Positions 1 to 6,519 of a stretch of 10,817 bases of DNA are shown here, piece after piece. The position numbers were made by a program, and so were the translations under genes. This DNA comes from an uncultured Clostridia bacterium (GTDB lineage: Bacteria > Bacillota > Clostridia > Christensenellales > Aristaeellaceae). Within the stretch, counting starts at the first letter, position 1; the number at the start of each line of letters is the position of its first letter. The stretch spans positions 1-10,817 of the forward strand of contig CALCTW010000039.1 in the NCBI GenBank assembly GCA_937907055.1, written 5' to 3'. Under the pieces are notes generated by a model, which saw nothing but the letters and a program-made list of their open reading frames with translations, had not been told where the DNA came from and made no database searches.

Positions 1-42
1 GCCGCCATGGCCGCCTGCCGCTATCTGGATACGCTCGCATAA
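1..42 (+). CDS. 3' end of an unidentified plus-strand gene
   Basis: The first frame is open from base 1 and ends at a TAA at 40-42, giving a 13-residue tail (AAMAACRYLDTLA). It is followed 40 bp later by a strong stem-loop with a T run on the plus strand, as expected for the end of a rightward gene. The piece is too short to identify. A chance open frame of 13 codons is quite possible, so the support is mainly the position of the terminator. Confidence 0.35.
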   Translation, partial: AAMAACRYLDTLA

Positions 43-81
43 CGCGTCAGATCTATTATCAGATTCCATATCAAGCCAAAC

Positions 82-115
82 AAAAACAGGAGAGGCCATC
101 CTCTCCTGTTTTGCT
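82..115. terminator. Bidirectional intrinsic terminator
   Basis: A perfect 13-bp inverted repeat (83-95 with 100-112) encloses a four-base loop, CCAT. The arms end in A-rich and T-rich tails, so transcripts from either strand form a GC-rich hairpin followed by a U run. On the minus strand it lies about 20 bp after the stop of the XpaC-like gene. On the plus strand it follows the presumed convergent gene ending at base 42. This is the clearest terminator at the left end. Confidence 0.9.
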
Positions 116-132
116 TTATATCGGTCATCTGA

Positions 133-1308
133 TCAAAGCAGACCGTCCATATGCAGTTTCTGCTTCAGCGCGATCGCGTCAGATTCCATATTGATCGCTC
201 CGCCGTGACGCATTTCATCCAGAATGCGCTGCAAGGCGACCGGCACATTCTGCGAGAGCACCTTTTCCGTCTCACGCATGGCCTTTTTCGTCACCTCATC
301 CGGGTTGGAGATCCGTTCGTTCTGCACATACTGCTGTGTCAGTTTCCGGGTCATGGGCAGATAGGTGGAACGCAGGGAATTGACCGCACTCCTGGAAAGC
401 TGCAGCTTGTCATCGCCCACACTGCGCGTAATATCCTGAAGCAGGGAAATGATCTGCTGCAAGGCCGCGCTCATCACAAAGTTCTGCGTCTGATTCCGGC
501 AGGTACGAAGCTCCGATGTGCAGCTGAAGACCTCCTGCATCAGGGTGGTATCTTCACTGTCGGGGCGGCGGTTTCCGCGGTACAGTTCCAACTGCTGATT
601 GAATTCCGCCAGCGCGCTGTTGGTGAAGTAATCTTCCAGCTCCTGCATCGTGCTGCCCTTCTGGCCCTTTCCGTCAGCCGCTTCGAGACAGCCGATCCAC
701 GCCAGCACCTTCTGGGCCAGTTGATTCATCCAGTCCGCCAGATCCGGGGCGTAGGGATGATCCGGATAAGCGTACAGAATGCTCTTCATCTCCCGGCAAT
801 TGGCCTGCAGACGGGCGAAGGCCTCCTCCACGCCCTGGGTATCCAGCCCCGGCGTGTTATTCACGTTCACAGCATTGCGGACAAAGCCGACCGCCGCGTC
901 ACGGAACGTGCCGCGCACGCCCCTGCTGTAGCCCTCCACCAGATCACGCACAAAACCGCCGACATTCTCCATCGGTCGGGTACGCTGCTCCTGACGGCGG
1001 CGATTGGCCAACACATGCGGCGCCCGGCGGGCATTCTCCAGCATATCAAACAGCGATTCTTCCGCGGCAAACACCGCGGCGTAGCTCGCATAGCGTTTAT
1101 CCAGCACGACCAGCCCGAACACATCCTCCACATAAGGCGCGTTATTCCCGAACATGCCCTTGCGGGTCATGATCATCAGGGAATGATCCACCTTTTCCGG
1201 CTTGACGTTCATGGCCGTCGCGGCATTCTTGAGAAGCAGCACTTTCCGGTCATCCATCGCGCGGCAAAGCGCCTGATACTGATCCTTGATGGGATTGAAA
1301 ATGCTCAT
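133..1308 (-). CDS. XpaC-like cytoplasmic protein (5-bromo-4-chloroindolyl phosphate hydrolysis family)
   Basis: This encodes a 391-residue protein with no signal peptide and no membrane helix. The C-terminal part (about 285-391) is helical. It contains a YLPMTRKL stretch near 316 and ends in a segment near 373-391 (INMESDAIALKQKL, then DGL). This matches my memory of XpaC-family proteins, which have 'YYLPTTLKLL' and end with a 'D...VL..ML...GL' pattern. Residues 20-70 look like a small winged-helix-like region (basic helix, then MTRKGMF, then a hydrophobic strand), also seen in clostridial XpaC relatives. The middle (100-280) is Arg/Gln-rich and unassigned. XpaC is named from a phenotype on an indolyl phosphate substrate; its true biochemical role is unclear and it is often found beside telA, which is not visible here. 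I chose the ATG at 1308 because an AAGGGGGG ribosome site precedes it and a promoter lies 30-60 bp upstream. A longer in-frame start would cross that promoter and the terminator before it. Confidence 0.6.
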   Translation of the reverse strand: MSIFNPIKDQYQALCRAMDDRKVLLLKNAATAMNVKPEKVDHSLMIMTRKGMFGNNAPYVEDVFGLVVLDKRYASYAAVFAAEESLFDMLENARRAPHVLANRRRQEQRTRPMENVGGFVRDLVEGYSRGVRGTFRDAAVGFVRNAVNVNNTPGLDTQGVEEAFARLQANCREMKSILYAYPDHPYAPDLADWMNQLAQKVLAWIGCLEAADGKGQKGSTMQELEDYFTNSALAEFNQQLELYRGNRRPDSEDTTLMQEVFSCTSELRTCRNQTQNFVMSAALQQIISLLQDITRSVGDDKLQLSRSAVNSLRSTYLPMTRKLTQQYVQNERISNPDEVTKKAMRETEKVLSQNVPVALQRILDEMRHGGAINMESDAIALKQKLHMDGLL

Positions 1309-1339
1309 CCTGCTTCCCCCCTTCCAATACAACACACAT

Positions 1340-1368
1340 ATTTTACAACAGCCCGAAAAACTTGTAAA
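1340..1368 (-). promoter_or_regulatory. Sigma-A type promoter of the XpaC-like gene
   Basis: On the minus strand there is a -35 box TTTACA (1363-1368), a 17-bp spacer and a -10 box TAAAAT (1340-1345). Each box differs from consensus at one base. The predicted transcript begins near 1333, giving a leader of about 25 nt before the ATG at 1308 that includes the AAGGGGGG ribosome site. It sits just after the terminator of the transporter operon, so this gene is a separate transcription unit. Confidence 0.75.
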
Positions 1369-1390
1369 GGGCTGCCTGATCCAACCATAC

Positions 1391-1432
1391 AAAAACGCGT
1401 CTGAATCCCTTCGATCAGGACCTTCAGACACG
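1391..1432 (-). terminator. Intrinsic terminator of the opp operon
   Basis: On the minus strand, CGTGTCTGAA pairs with TTCAGACGCG (10 bp including one G-U pair) around a loop of about 17 nt that can itself pair partly. It is followed directly by TTTTT (1391-1395). It lies 40 bp after the stop codon of the DUF3899-like gene and marks the end of the oppBCDF transcription unit. Confidence 0.8.
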
Positions 1433-1471
1433 ATTCTTTTATGATGGTCCGCTCTGATACGACAGATCAAC

Positions 1472-1858
1472 TCAGATCGTCAGCAGAGCAAACGCGGCCC
1501 CCAGCAATACGGAAGCCAGCCCAACGATGCACAAATAGCCCATCGAATCGCTCTTCTTTCTGTGCTTGGACTGGATATACTCATAGTATGTCATCCGTTC
1601 CCGGTTCTTCTTCAGGAACGGCAGGGCCACCATGTTCACCGCGTATCCAAAGATATTGAACAGACCCTCTCCGGTCACATAGATCATGATCCCGAATGAG
1701 GCAATGATCACGCCCGGTACAAAGAAGGCATCTGACAAAGCGCCGTACAGCGCGTTGGTCTCCGTTGTGGCAAACCCGCCGCGATAGGCAAATACGCCGA
1801 CCCCGATCAGCACATCCAGCAGGATCGTGATCAGGACCCCGCGTTTTCTTTTACTCAT
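1472..1858 (-). CDS. Small DUF3899-like membrane protein, last gene of the opp operon
   Basis: This is a 128-residue protein with three likely membrane helices at about 8-25, 43-62 and 106-127. A basic cytoplasmic segment lies between the second and third (about 83-104, rich in K and R with a YYEYIQSK stretch). The central pattern, an LSDAFFVPG segment leading into a helix and then GEGLFNIFGY, resembles the DUF3899 family of small Firmicutes membrane proteins as I remember it; the function of that family is not known. The start at 1858 is chosen because GGAGG lies 5 nt upstream. A start 18 codons earlier would begin within the hairpin and has no ribosome site. It lies 75 bp after oppF with a weak hairpin but no clear promoter between, so it is probably cotranscribed. 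A role in assembly or stability of the transporter is only a guess from position. Confidence 0.75.
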   Translation of the reverse strand: MSKRKRGVLITILLDVLIGVGVFAYRGGFATTETNALYGALSDAFFVPGVIIASFGIMIYVTGEGLFNIFGYAVNMVALPFLKKNRERMTYYEYIQSKHRKKSDSMGYLCIVGLASVLLGAAFALLTI

Positions 1859-1882
1859 TGAATCCTCCGCTTGAATAAACTG

Positions 1883-1918
1883 AAAACCGGGGAAATGCAC
1901 GCAAGGGTGCATTCCCCC
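1883..1918 (-). terminator. Hairpin between oppF and the DUF3899-like gene, possible partial terminator
   Basis: On the minus strand a 12-bp stem (GGGGGAATGCAC with GTGCATTTCCCC, one G-U pair) surrounds a 6-nt loop. It is followed by GG and only four T residues (1883-1886). It begins 15 nt after the oppF stop codon. The U run is short and offset, so it would be a weak terminator or an mRNA 3'-end stabiliser that lowers expression of the downstream gene. Confidence 0.55.
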
Positions 1919-1933
1919 AGATCATGATTCGGG

Positions 1934-4450
1934 TTACAGGCCCATTTCCTGCTTATACTTCTCCAGCTCCGCGTCATTGCAGTAGATGAAGTGTCCGGGA
2001 ACGATCTCCTTCATGGAGGGCTTAACCTTGGAATAATCATGTTCCACAGCAGGGTTATAGGTGATACGCTTACGGTTCTTCTCATATTCCGGATCGGGAT
2101 AAGGAATAGCCGAAAGCAGAGACTTTGTATAGGGATGCAGCGGATGCGCGAACAGCTCATCGGAGGTCGTCATCTCAACGATCTTACCGAAGTACATGAC
2201 CGCGATACGATCCGAGAAGAACTTGACCACAGACAGGTTATGCGCGATGAAGAGGATCGTCAGACCCATCGTCTCACGCAGTTCATTCAGCAGGTTCAGC
2301 ACCTGTGCCTGAATGGAAACATCCAGCGCGGAGATCGGTTCGTCCGCGATGATCAGTTCAGGCTCCATAATGACCGCGCGGGCAATGCCGATACGCTGAC
2401 GCTGACCGCCGGAGAACTCATGCGGATAACGATCTGCGTGCTCCGCCACAAGGCCGACGAGCTCCAGAATCTCAACGACCTTCTTGTCGATGTACTTCTT
2501 ATCCCTGATGCCGCGGATCTGCAGACCTTCGGCGATGATCTCGCGCACGGTCATACGCGGGTTGATGGACGCGATGGGATCCTGGAAGATCATCTGCATC
2601 TTGGTCATCATGGTCTCACGGTTTAGATGCGAGACCTGACGCTCAAAGGTACGCTTACGCGCTTTGATCTCTTCCGGATCGGTCATGGCAGCGATATCCT
2701 TCTTGCATTCCTCCAGCAGGCGAGCGGAAGTCTGCTCACGGTATACAATGGAGCTGTTCTTCTTTTCGATACGGCTTTCCATCGTATGGATATACGCTTC
2801 GTCCGTATCCTGATCATACTTGGCCTTCAGCGTCTTCAGTTTTTCCTTCAATTCCGCCTTCAGCTGCGCTTTGTTTTCAGGATTCGCGGAGATCTGCACG
2901 TCCGTCTTATGCTTTTCCTGTCGGACCGTGGCCTTGTAATCGTTCTTCAGCTGCTGCAGCAGTGTGGGCAGACCCTTCTCCGTGGTGGAGATACGCTGAC
3001 CCTTGAAGTAGATATCACCGTCGGTGGGGTCGTAAAGGTTGATGATCGTACGGCCGGTGGTCGTCTTACCGCATCCGGATTCACCCACCAGACCGAAGAC
3101 CTCGCCCTTCTTGATCTCGAAGGAGACATCATCGACCGCCTTGTTGACATAGCCCTTGCTTCTGAAATACTGCTTCACATGCTCCACGCGCAGCAGCACA
3201 TCATCATTTTCATCCACCGTTTCCATGTTCTTGGCACGGCAGCGCTTGAGAATAGAACGGTTCAGGATGATGCTGATCACGATGCTCAGGATCACAAGCG
3301 CCACGCCGACGACCCAGAAAAGAACGGTCAGACGCGCGAGATGCCACAGAATGGCCGGGATATTGATCACCGTGGTGTAGATGCCGGTCTCGGCATTCTT
3401 TGTGCGGATACGCACTTCCTTGCGCTCGTCGGCGGTCTTGATGACCTGCTCCGCGAACTGATCGGCAAAGGCGGCGAAATTGCCGGCTCTGTAAGCCTGT
3501 TCTTCGCTCACCAGCGCCTGACGCAGCTCATCCTCGGTGCCGAGGAAGCCGCTCTTCGGATCGGTCAGCAGCTGATTCAGGCAAACGGTAAAGCGCGCGA
3601 GAGACGGCATCGTCATATCAGGCGCGTAGGCCTTCATCTGATCATAGGCCTCTGTGTAGAAAGCGGCAAAATCCACTTCCTTGCCGGCCTGCTTGTCCCG
3701 CAGAAGCTGCACATAAGCCGCGACAAGGTTATCATCATCCGCCTCATCCTCAACGGCCTGCACAAGCGCCAGCTGCTGCTGATAAGCTTCCCAGTTCAGT
3801 TCCTTATCCAGATAATCCTTGATGGTCAGGGCGCCCTTGCCGGCCTTGTAATCCTTGTACATCTGAAGGATGACACGGCTGTATTCGATCTCCGTACCGG
3901 TCGCTTCTTCACCATGCTCCGCGACCAGCGCCTGATACTTGGCTTCGCAGTCCGCGGAATAATCGATGCTGATGCCCTTGCCCTTCGCGGGCTTGCTCAG
4001 GTTGTTGATCTCATCGTTGATCTTCTTCTGTTCGCGTTCAGTGGTCTTTTCAAGCGCGGCTTCGCAGTTTTCCAGCACAGCAGCCAGTTTGCCTTCCTGA
4101 TCATATTCGGTCAGGACAGCCTCCATGGCGGCAGCGGAATTCAACAGCCGCTGATCCTCAACACGGGCAGAGAGATAAGAAAGATGCCCCAGCACCTTGG
4201 CTTTGCTGTTCGCGGCTTCAGACGTATCCCACCTTTCCGCCACATCCACCATCGCCCCGAAATAGGACTGATCGAAACGGATACGGTCAAAAAGGCCGGT
4301 ATTCACCTGATGCTGTTTCAGATAGGTATCCAGCGTGCCCCAGTCCTTCGCGGACGTGCTGACACTGTAAAGAGAGATGATCAGCGCGAAGCAAAGGATC
4401 ACAACGCCGGTCACACGCAATAAAGACGCGAGAAAACGGATCTTTCTCAT
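1934..4450 (-). CDS. oppF: Oligopeptide ABC transporter ATPase OppF, fused to an N-terminal two-helix extracytoplasmic module
   Basis: This ATP-hydrolysing subunit has 838 residues, whereas OppF usually has about 310-350. Order of parts: TM helix 8-28; a hydrophilic, mostly helical Lys/Glu/Ala-rich region 30-370; a second TM helix 375-396 followed by basic residues (RSILKRCRAK); then the ABC domain from about 417. The charge pattern puts 30-370 outside the membrane and the ATPase inside. ABC motifs: Walker A GESGCGKT 456-463, Q-loop Q623, signature SGGQ 680-683, Walker B with D703 and E704, D-loop SALD 707-710, switch His737. A helical insert of about 125 residues (489-616) separates the strand after Walker A from the Q-loop. 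The C-terminal oligo_HPY region (HPYTKSLL near 772, PGHF near 818) is of the short Gram-positive Ami/Opp type. The start is firm: AAGGAGGTG lies 7 nt upstream and the ATG overlaps the oppD stop (ATGA). No frameshift is evident and no ribosome site precedes the internal Met409. Confidence 0.93.
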   Translation of the reverse strand: MRKIRFLASLLRVTGVVILCFALIISLYSVSTSAKDWGTLDTYLKQHQVNTGLFDRIRFDQSYFGAMVDVAERWDTSEAANSKAKVLGHLSYLSARVEDQRLLNSAAAMEAVLTEYDQEGKLAAVLENCEAALEKTTEREQKKINDEINNLSKPAKGKGISIDYSADCEAKYQALVAEHGEEATGTEIEYSRVILQMYKDYKAGKGALTIKDYLDKELNWEAYQQQLALVQAVEDEADDDNLVAAYVQLLRDKQAGKEVDFAAFYTEAYDQMKAYAPDMTMPSLARFTVCLNQLLTDPKSGFLGTEDELRQALVSEEQAYRAGNFAAFADQFAEQVIKTADERKEVRIRTKNAETGIYTTVINIPAILWHLARLTVLFWVVGVALVILSIVISIILNRSILKRCRAKNMETVDENDDVLLRVEHVKQYFRSKGYVNKAVDDVSFEIKKGEVFGLVGESGCGKTTTGRTIINLYDPTDGDIYFKGQRISTTEKGLPTLLQQLKNDYKATVRQEKHKTDVQISANPENKAQLKAELKEKLKTLKAKYDQDTDEAYIHTMESRIEKKNSSIVYREQTSARLLEECKKDIAAMTDPEEIKARKRTFERQVSHLNRETMMTKMQMIFQDPIASINPRMTVREIIAEGLQIRGIRDKKYIDKKVVEILELVGLVAEHADRYPHEFSGGQRQRIGIARAVIMEPELIIADEPISALDVSIQAQVLNLLNELRETMGLTILFIAHNLSVVKFFSDRIAVMYFGKIVEMTTSDELFAHPLHPYTKSLLSAIPYPDPEYEKNRKRITYNPAVEHDYSKVKPSMKEIVPGHFIYCNDAELEKYKQEMGL

Positions 4451-6519
4451 GCTTCAGCACCTCCTTCACGCTTATCTGCCATCTTACTCTTCATACGCTT
4501 GATCCTCTCCGTCACGATCATCGGCGGTTCGACCTGCGGCGCGGAGGGATGCAGCAGCCAGGTGGCAGCCCAGTGGGTCTCATTCACCTTCACTTCCGGC
4601 GGCTGCTGTTCAAAGTCGATCTTCAGGGCATACTTATTACGATCCGCAAAGGCATCGCCCTTGGGCGGGAAGATCATATTCGGAGGCGTTCCGGGGATCG
4701 CTTCCAGCTTTTCTTTTGTCTCCAGGTCGGGCATGGAGGACAGCAGCGCCCAGGTATAGGGATGACGCGGATCATAGAACACATCGTTCGCGGTCCCGTA
4801 TTCAACGATCTTACCGGCATACATGATGGCGATCTTATCCGCCATATTGGCCACAACGCCCAGATCGTGCGTGATGAAGATAACGGTCAGGTTGCGTTCC
4901 CTCTTCAGGCGGTTGATCAGTTCCAGGATCTGCGCCTGGATCGTCACGTCCAGCGCGGTGGTCGGTTCATCGCAGATCAGCAGATCCGGGTTCGCGGAAA
5001 GCGCGATGGCGATCACGATACGCTGACGCATACCGCCGGAGAACTCAAACGGATACTGATGATAACGCTTGTAGGGCTCCGGAATACCCACTTCCTTCAT
5101 CAGGCTGATGGCGCGGTTCTTGGCCACCCACATCGGCAGCTTGTACAGGCTGTCGTAATAGCATCCGCGCAGATAGTTGATCATTTCATCCGCGCGCGCT
5201 TCATAATACGCCTTATCGGTATGCAGTTCAGCATTCTGATAATTACTGATCACATCGTCGATACTGCGCACGATATTCAAACGGGTGTTGTCCAGATCCA
5301 CCAGGAACTCCGGCACGACCTCGGGCGTTTCCTTGCCGGCCGCCACACGCGCGTCATGCTTCTCGGTCTCACGTACGAAGCGCGCGTGCTCAGAGGGGTT
5401 CTTCTTCACGCCGGTGAAATAACGGTCGATATTGGCCGCCATACTGGAGGAAAATACATAAGAAGCATTGTCCTTCACGAGGCTGAGGCGGTCGATCGAC
5501 GCGCCGACGGCTTCAGACATCTTCTTTGCCGCGTCACGGCACGCGGAAGCGGAAGAAAGCTTTTCGGCGGCAAACAGCGCGCGGCCCTCCTGCAGCACAG
5601 TGATCGCCTTCTGCTTGCCCGCGTGCGCGGTATTGGCGCTCTGCATCATCGCTTCCACAATAGAAGCCTTCAGGGCGTCATATTCTTCCTTGGCGGTGTC
5701 ATAGAACCGGCGTTCTTCCTGCACCATCCGGTCGGCCTTCTGAGAAAGCCCGTCCAGCGTGCTCTTCAGCTGCTCCGCGATCACCTTGGCTTCGGTCTTC
5801 TTGCCGGAGTTGATCACAGATTCGATCTGAGAGATCGCGCCCCTGGCTTCATCCGCGCCCAGATAGGATACAGCGTTCTTGATGCTGTCGGTCAGGCGGC
5901 CGGCAGATTCCTTCAGCTGCTTATGGCCAACGCCCTTCAGCAGATCATTGTTCATATCCTGAATGAACTGCTGCATTTCATGGCAGGCCGTTTTGGCATC
6001 GTCATACTGGATCTTGGCCGCCGTCTCGCTCTTCAGCGCGGCCTTGAAACGGGCAAACTGTTCTTTGACAGCGCCCTTCTTCTCAGCGGGAAGGTTGCTG
6101 AGCACGGTGTCTTCGATGCGATTGAAATTCTTTTTTCCGTCCCTGCGGCGTTCGCGGTTATTCAGGATCATGGCCTCGGTCAGCTGTTTACCGATGCGCA
6201 TGACCGGGTTCAGCGCGGAAAGCGGATCCTGGAACACCATGGAAAGCTTATGTCCGCGCAGGGTGTGGAAATCCTCTTCGTCGATCTTCAGCAGGTCACG
6301 GCCGTCATAGATGATCTCGCCGTTCTCCACCACCGCGTTGGGGGCGGAGATGCCCATGATCGCCTTGGTGGTAACAGACTTACCGGATCCGGATTCACCC
6401 GCGATGGCCAGCGTTTCGCCTTCATTGATGGTGAATGAAATATTACGGACTGCTCTGACCGCACCGTTATTGGTACGGAAAGAGATCGTCAGATTTTTAA
6501 CTTCGATCTTCGCTGACAT
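4447..6519 (-). CDS. oppD: Oligopeptide ABC transporter ATPase OppD with a large helical insert
   Basis: This is the partner ATPase, 690 residues against the usual 330-360. ABC motifs are intact: Walker A GESGSGKS 41-48, Q-loop Q97, signature SGGM 494-497, Walker B with D517 and E518, D-loop TALD 521-524, switch His551. Between the Q-loop region and the signature, residues about 122-465 form an extra segment of mostly charged helical sequence with coiled-coil-like stretches (about 140-340). Normally only some 40-50 residues lie there. The C-terminal oligo_HPY domain (HPYTWALL at 586, IPGTPPN at 608, WLLHP at 654) is present. The positions where many OppD/DppD proteins carry four Cys are here D, N, D and T, the pattern I recall for streptococcal AmiE and lactococcal OppD. 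Start: AGAGGAGC lies 9 nt before the ATG at 6519, which overlaps the oppC stop by one base (TAATG). The gene ends in a 4-bp overlap with oppF. It works in the cytoplasm on the OppBC channel. Confidence 0.95.
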   Translation of the reverse strand: MSAKIEVKNLTISFRTNNGAVRAVRNISFTINEGETLAIAGESGSGKSVTTKAIMGISAPNAVVENGEIIYDGRDLLKIDEEDFHTLRGHKLSMVFQDPLSALNPVMRIGKQLTEAMILNNRERRRDGKKNFNRIEDTVLSNLPAEKKGAVKEQFARFKAALKSETAAKIQYDDAKTACHEMQQFIQDMNNDLLKGVGHKQLKESAGRLTDSIKNAVSYLGADEARGAISQIESVINSGKKTEAKVIAEQLKSTLDGLSQKADRMVQEERRFYDTAKEEYDALKASIVEAMMQSANTAHAGKQKAITVLQEGRALFAAEKLSSASACRDAAKKMSEAVGASIDRLSLVKDNASYVFSSSMAANIDRYFTGVKKNPSEHARFVRETEKHDARVAAGKETPEVVPEFLVDLDNTRLNIVRSIDDVISNYQNAELHTDKAYYEARADEMINYLRGCYYDSLYKLPMWVAKNRAISLMKEVGIPEPYKRYHQYPFEFSGGMRQRIVIAIALSANPDLLICDEPTTALDVTIQAQILELINRLKRERNLTVIFITHDLGVVANMADKIAIMYAGKIVEYGTANDVFYDPRHPYTWALLSSMPDLETKEKLEAIPGTPPNMIFPPKGDAFADRNKYALKIDFEQQPPEVKVNETHWAATWLLHPSAPQVEPPMIVTERIKRMKSKMADKREGGAEA
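4458..4466 (-). promoter_or_regulatory. Full-match ribosome binding site of oppF
   Basis: AAGGAGGTG, a 9-nt match to the 16S 3' end, lies inside the oppD coding end and 7 nt before the oppF ATG at 4450. It fixes the start of the long OppF and so shows that the N-terminal membrane module is translated as part of the protein rather than being a misread upstream frame. Confidence 0.85.

Noticed and set aside
151..1404. Long plus-strand open frame of 417 codons opposite the XpaC-like gene
   Set aside because: It is a codon-usage shadow: its product is His/Arg/Leu/Gln-rich with no domain, it crosses the promoter and terminator of the real gene, and the minus-strand frame has a ribosome site and family features.
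3224..3226. Internal Met409 as the true OppF start, leaving the N-terminal part as another protein
   Set aside because: No ribosome site precedes it, the frame is unbroken from the strongly supported start at 4450, and no stop codon separates the two parts.
2627..4423. Plus-strand open frame of 598 codons opposite oppF
   Set aside because: It runs antisense to a gene with all ABC motifs. Its product is a low-quality His/Asp/Arg/Leu mix typical of antisense frames in moderate-GC genes.
4549..6438. Plus-strand open frame of 629 codons opposite oppD
   Set aside because: Same reason: the antisense frame stays open because codons that would give antisense stops are rare in the real gene; no motifs.
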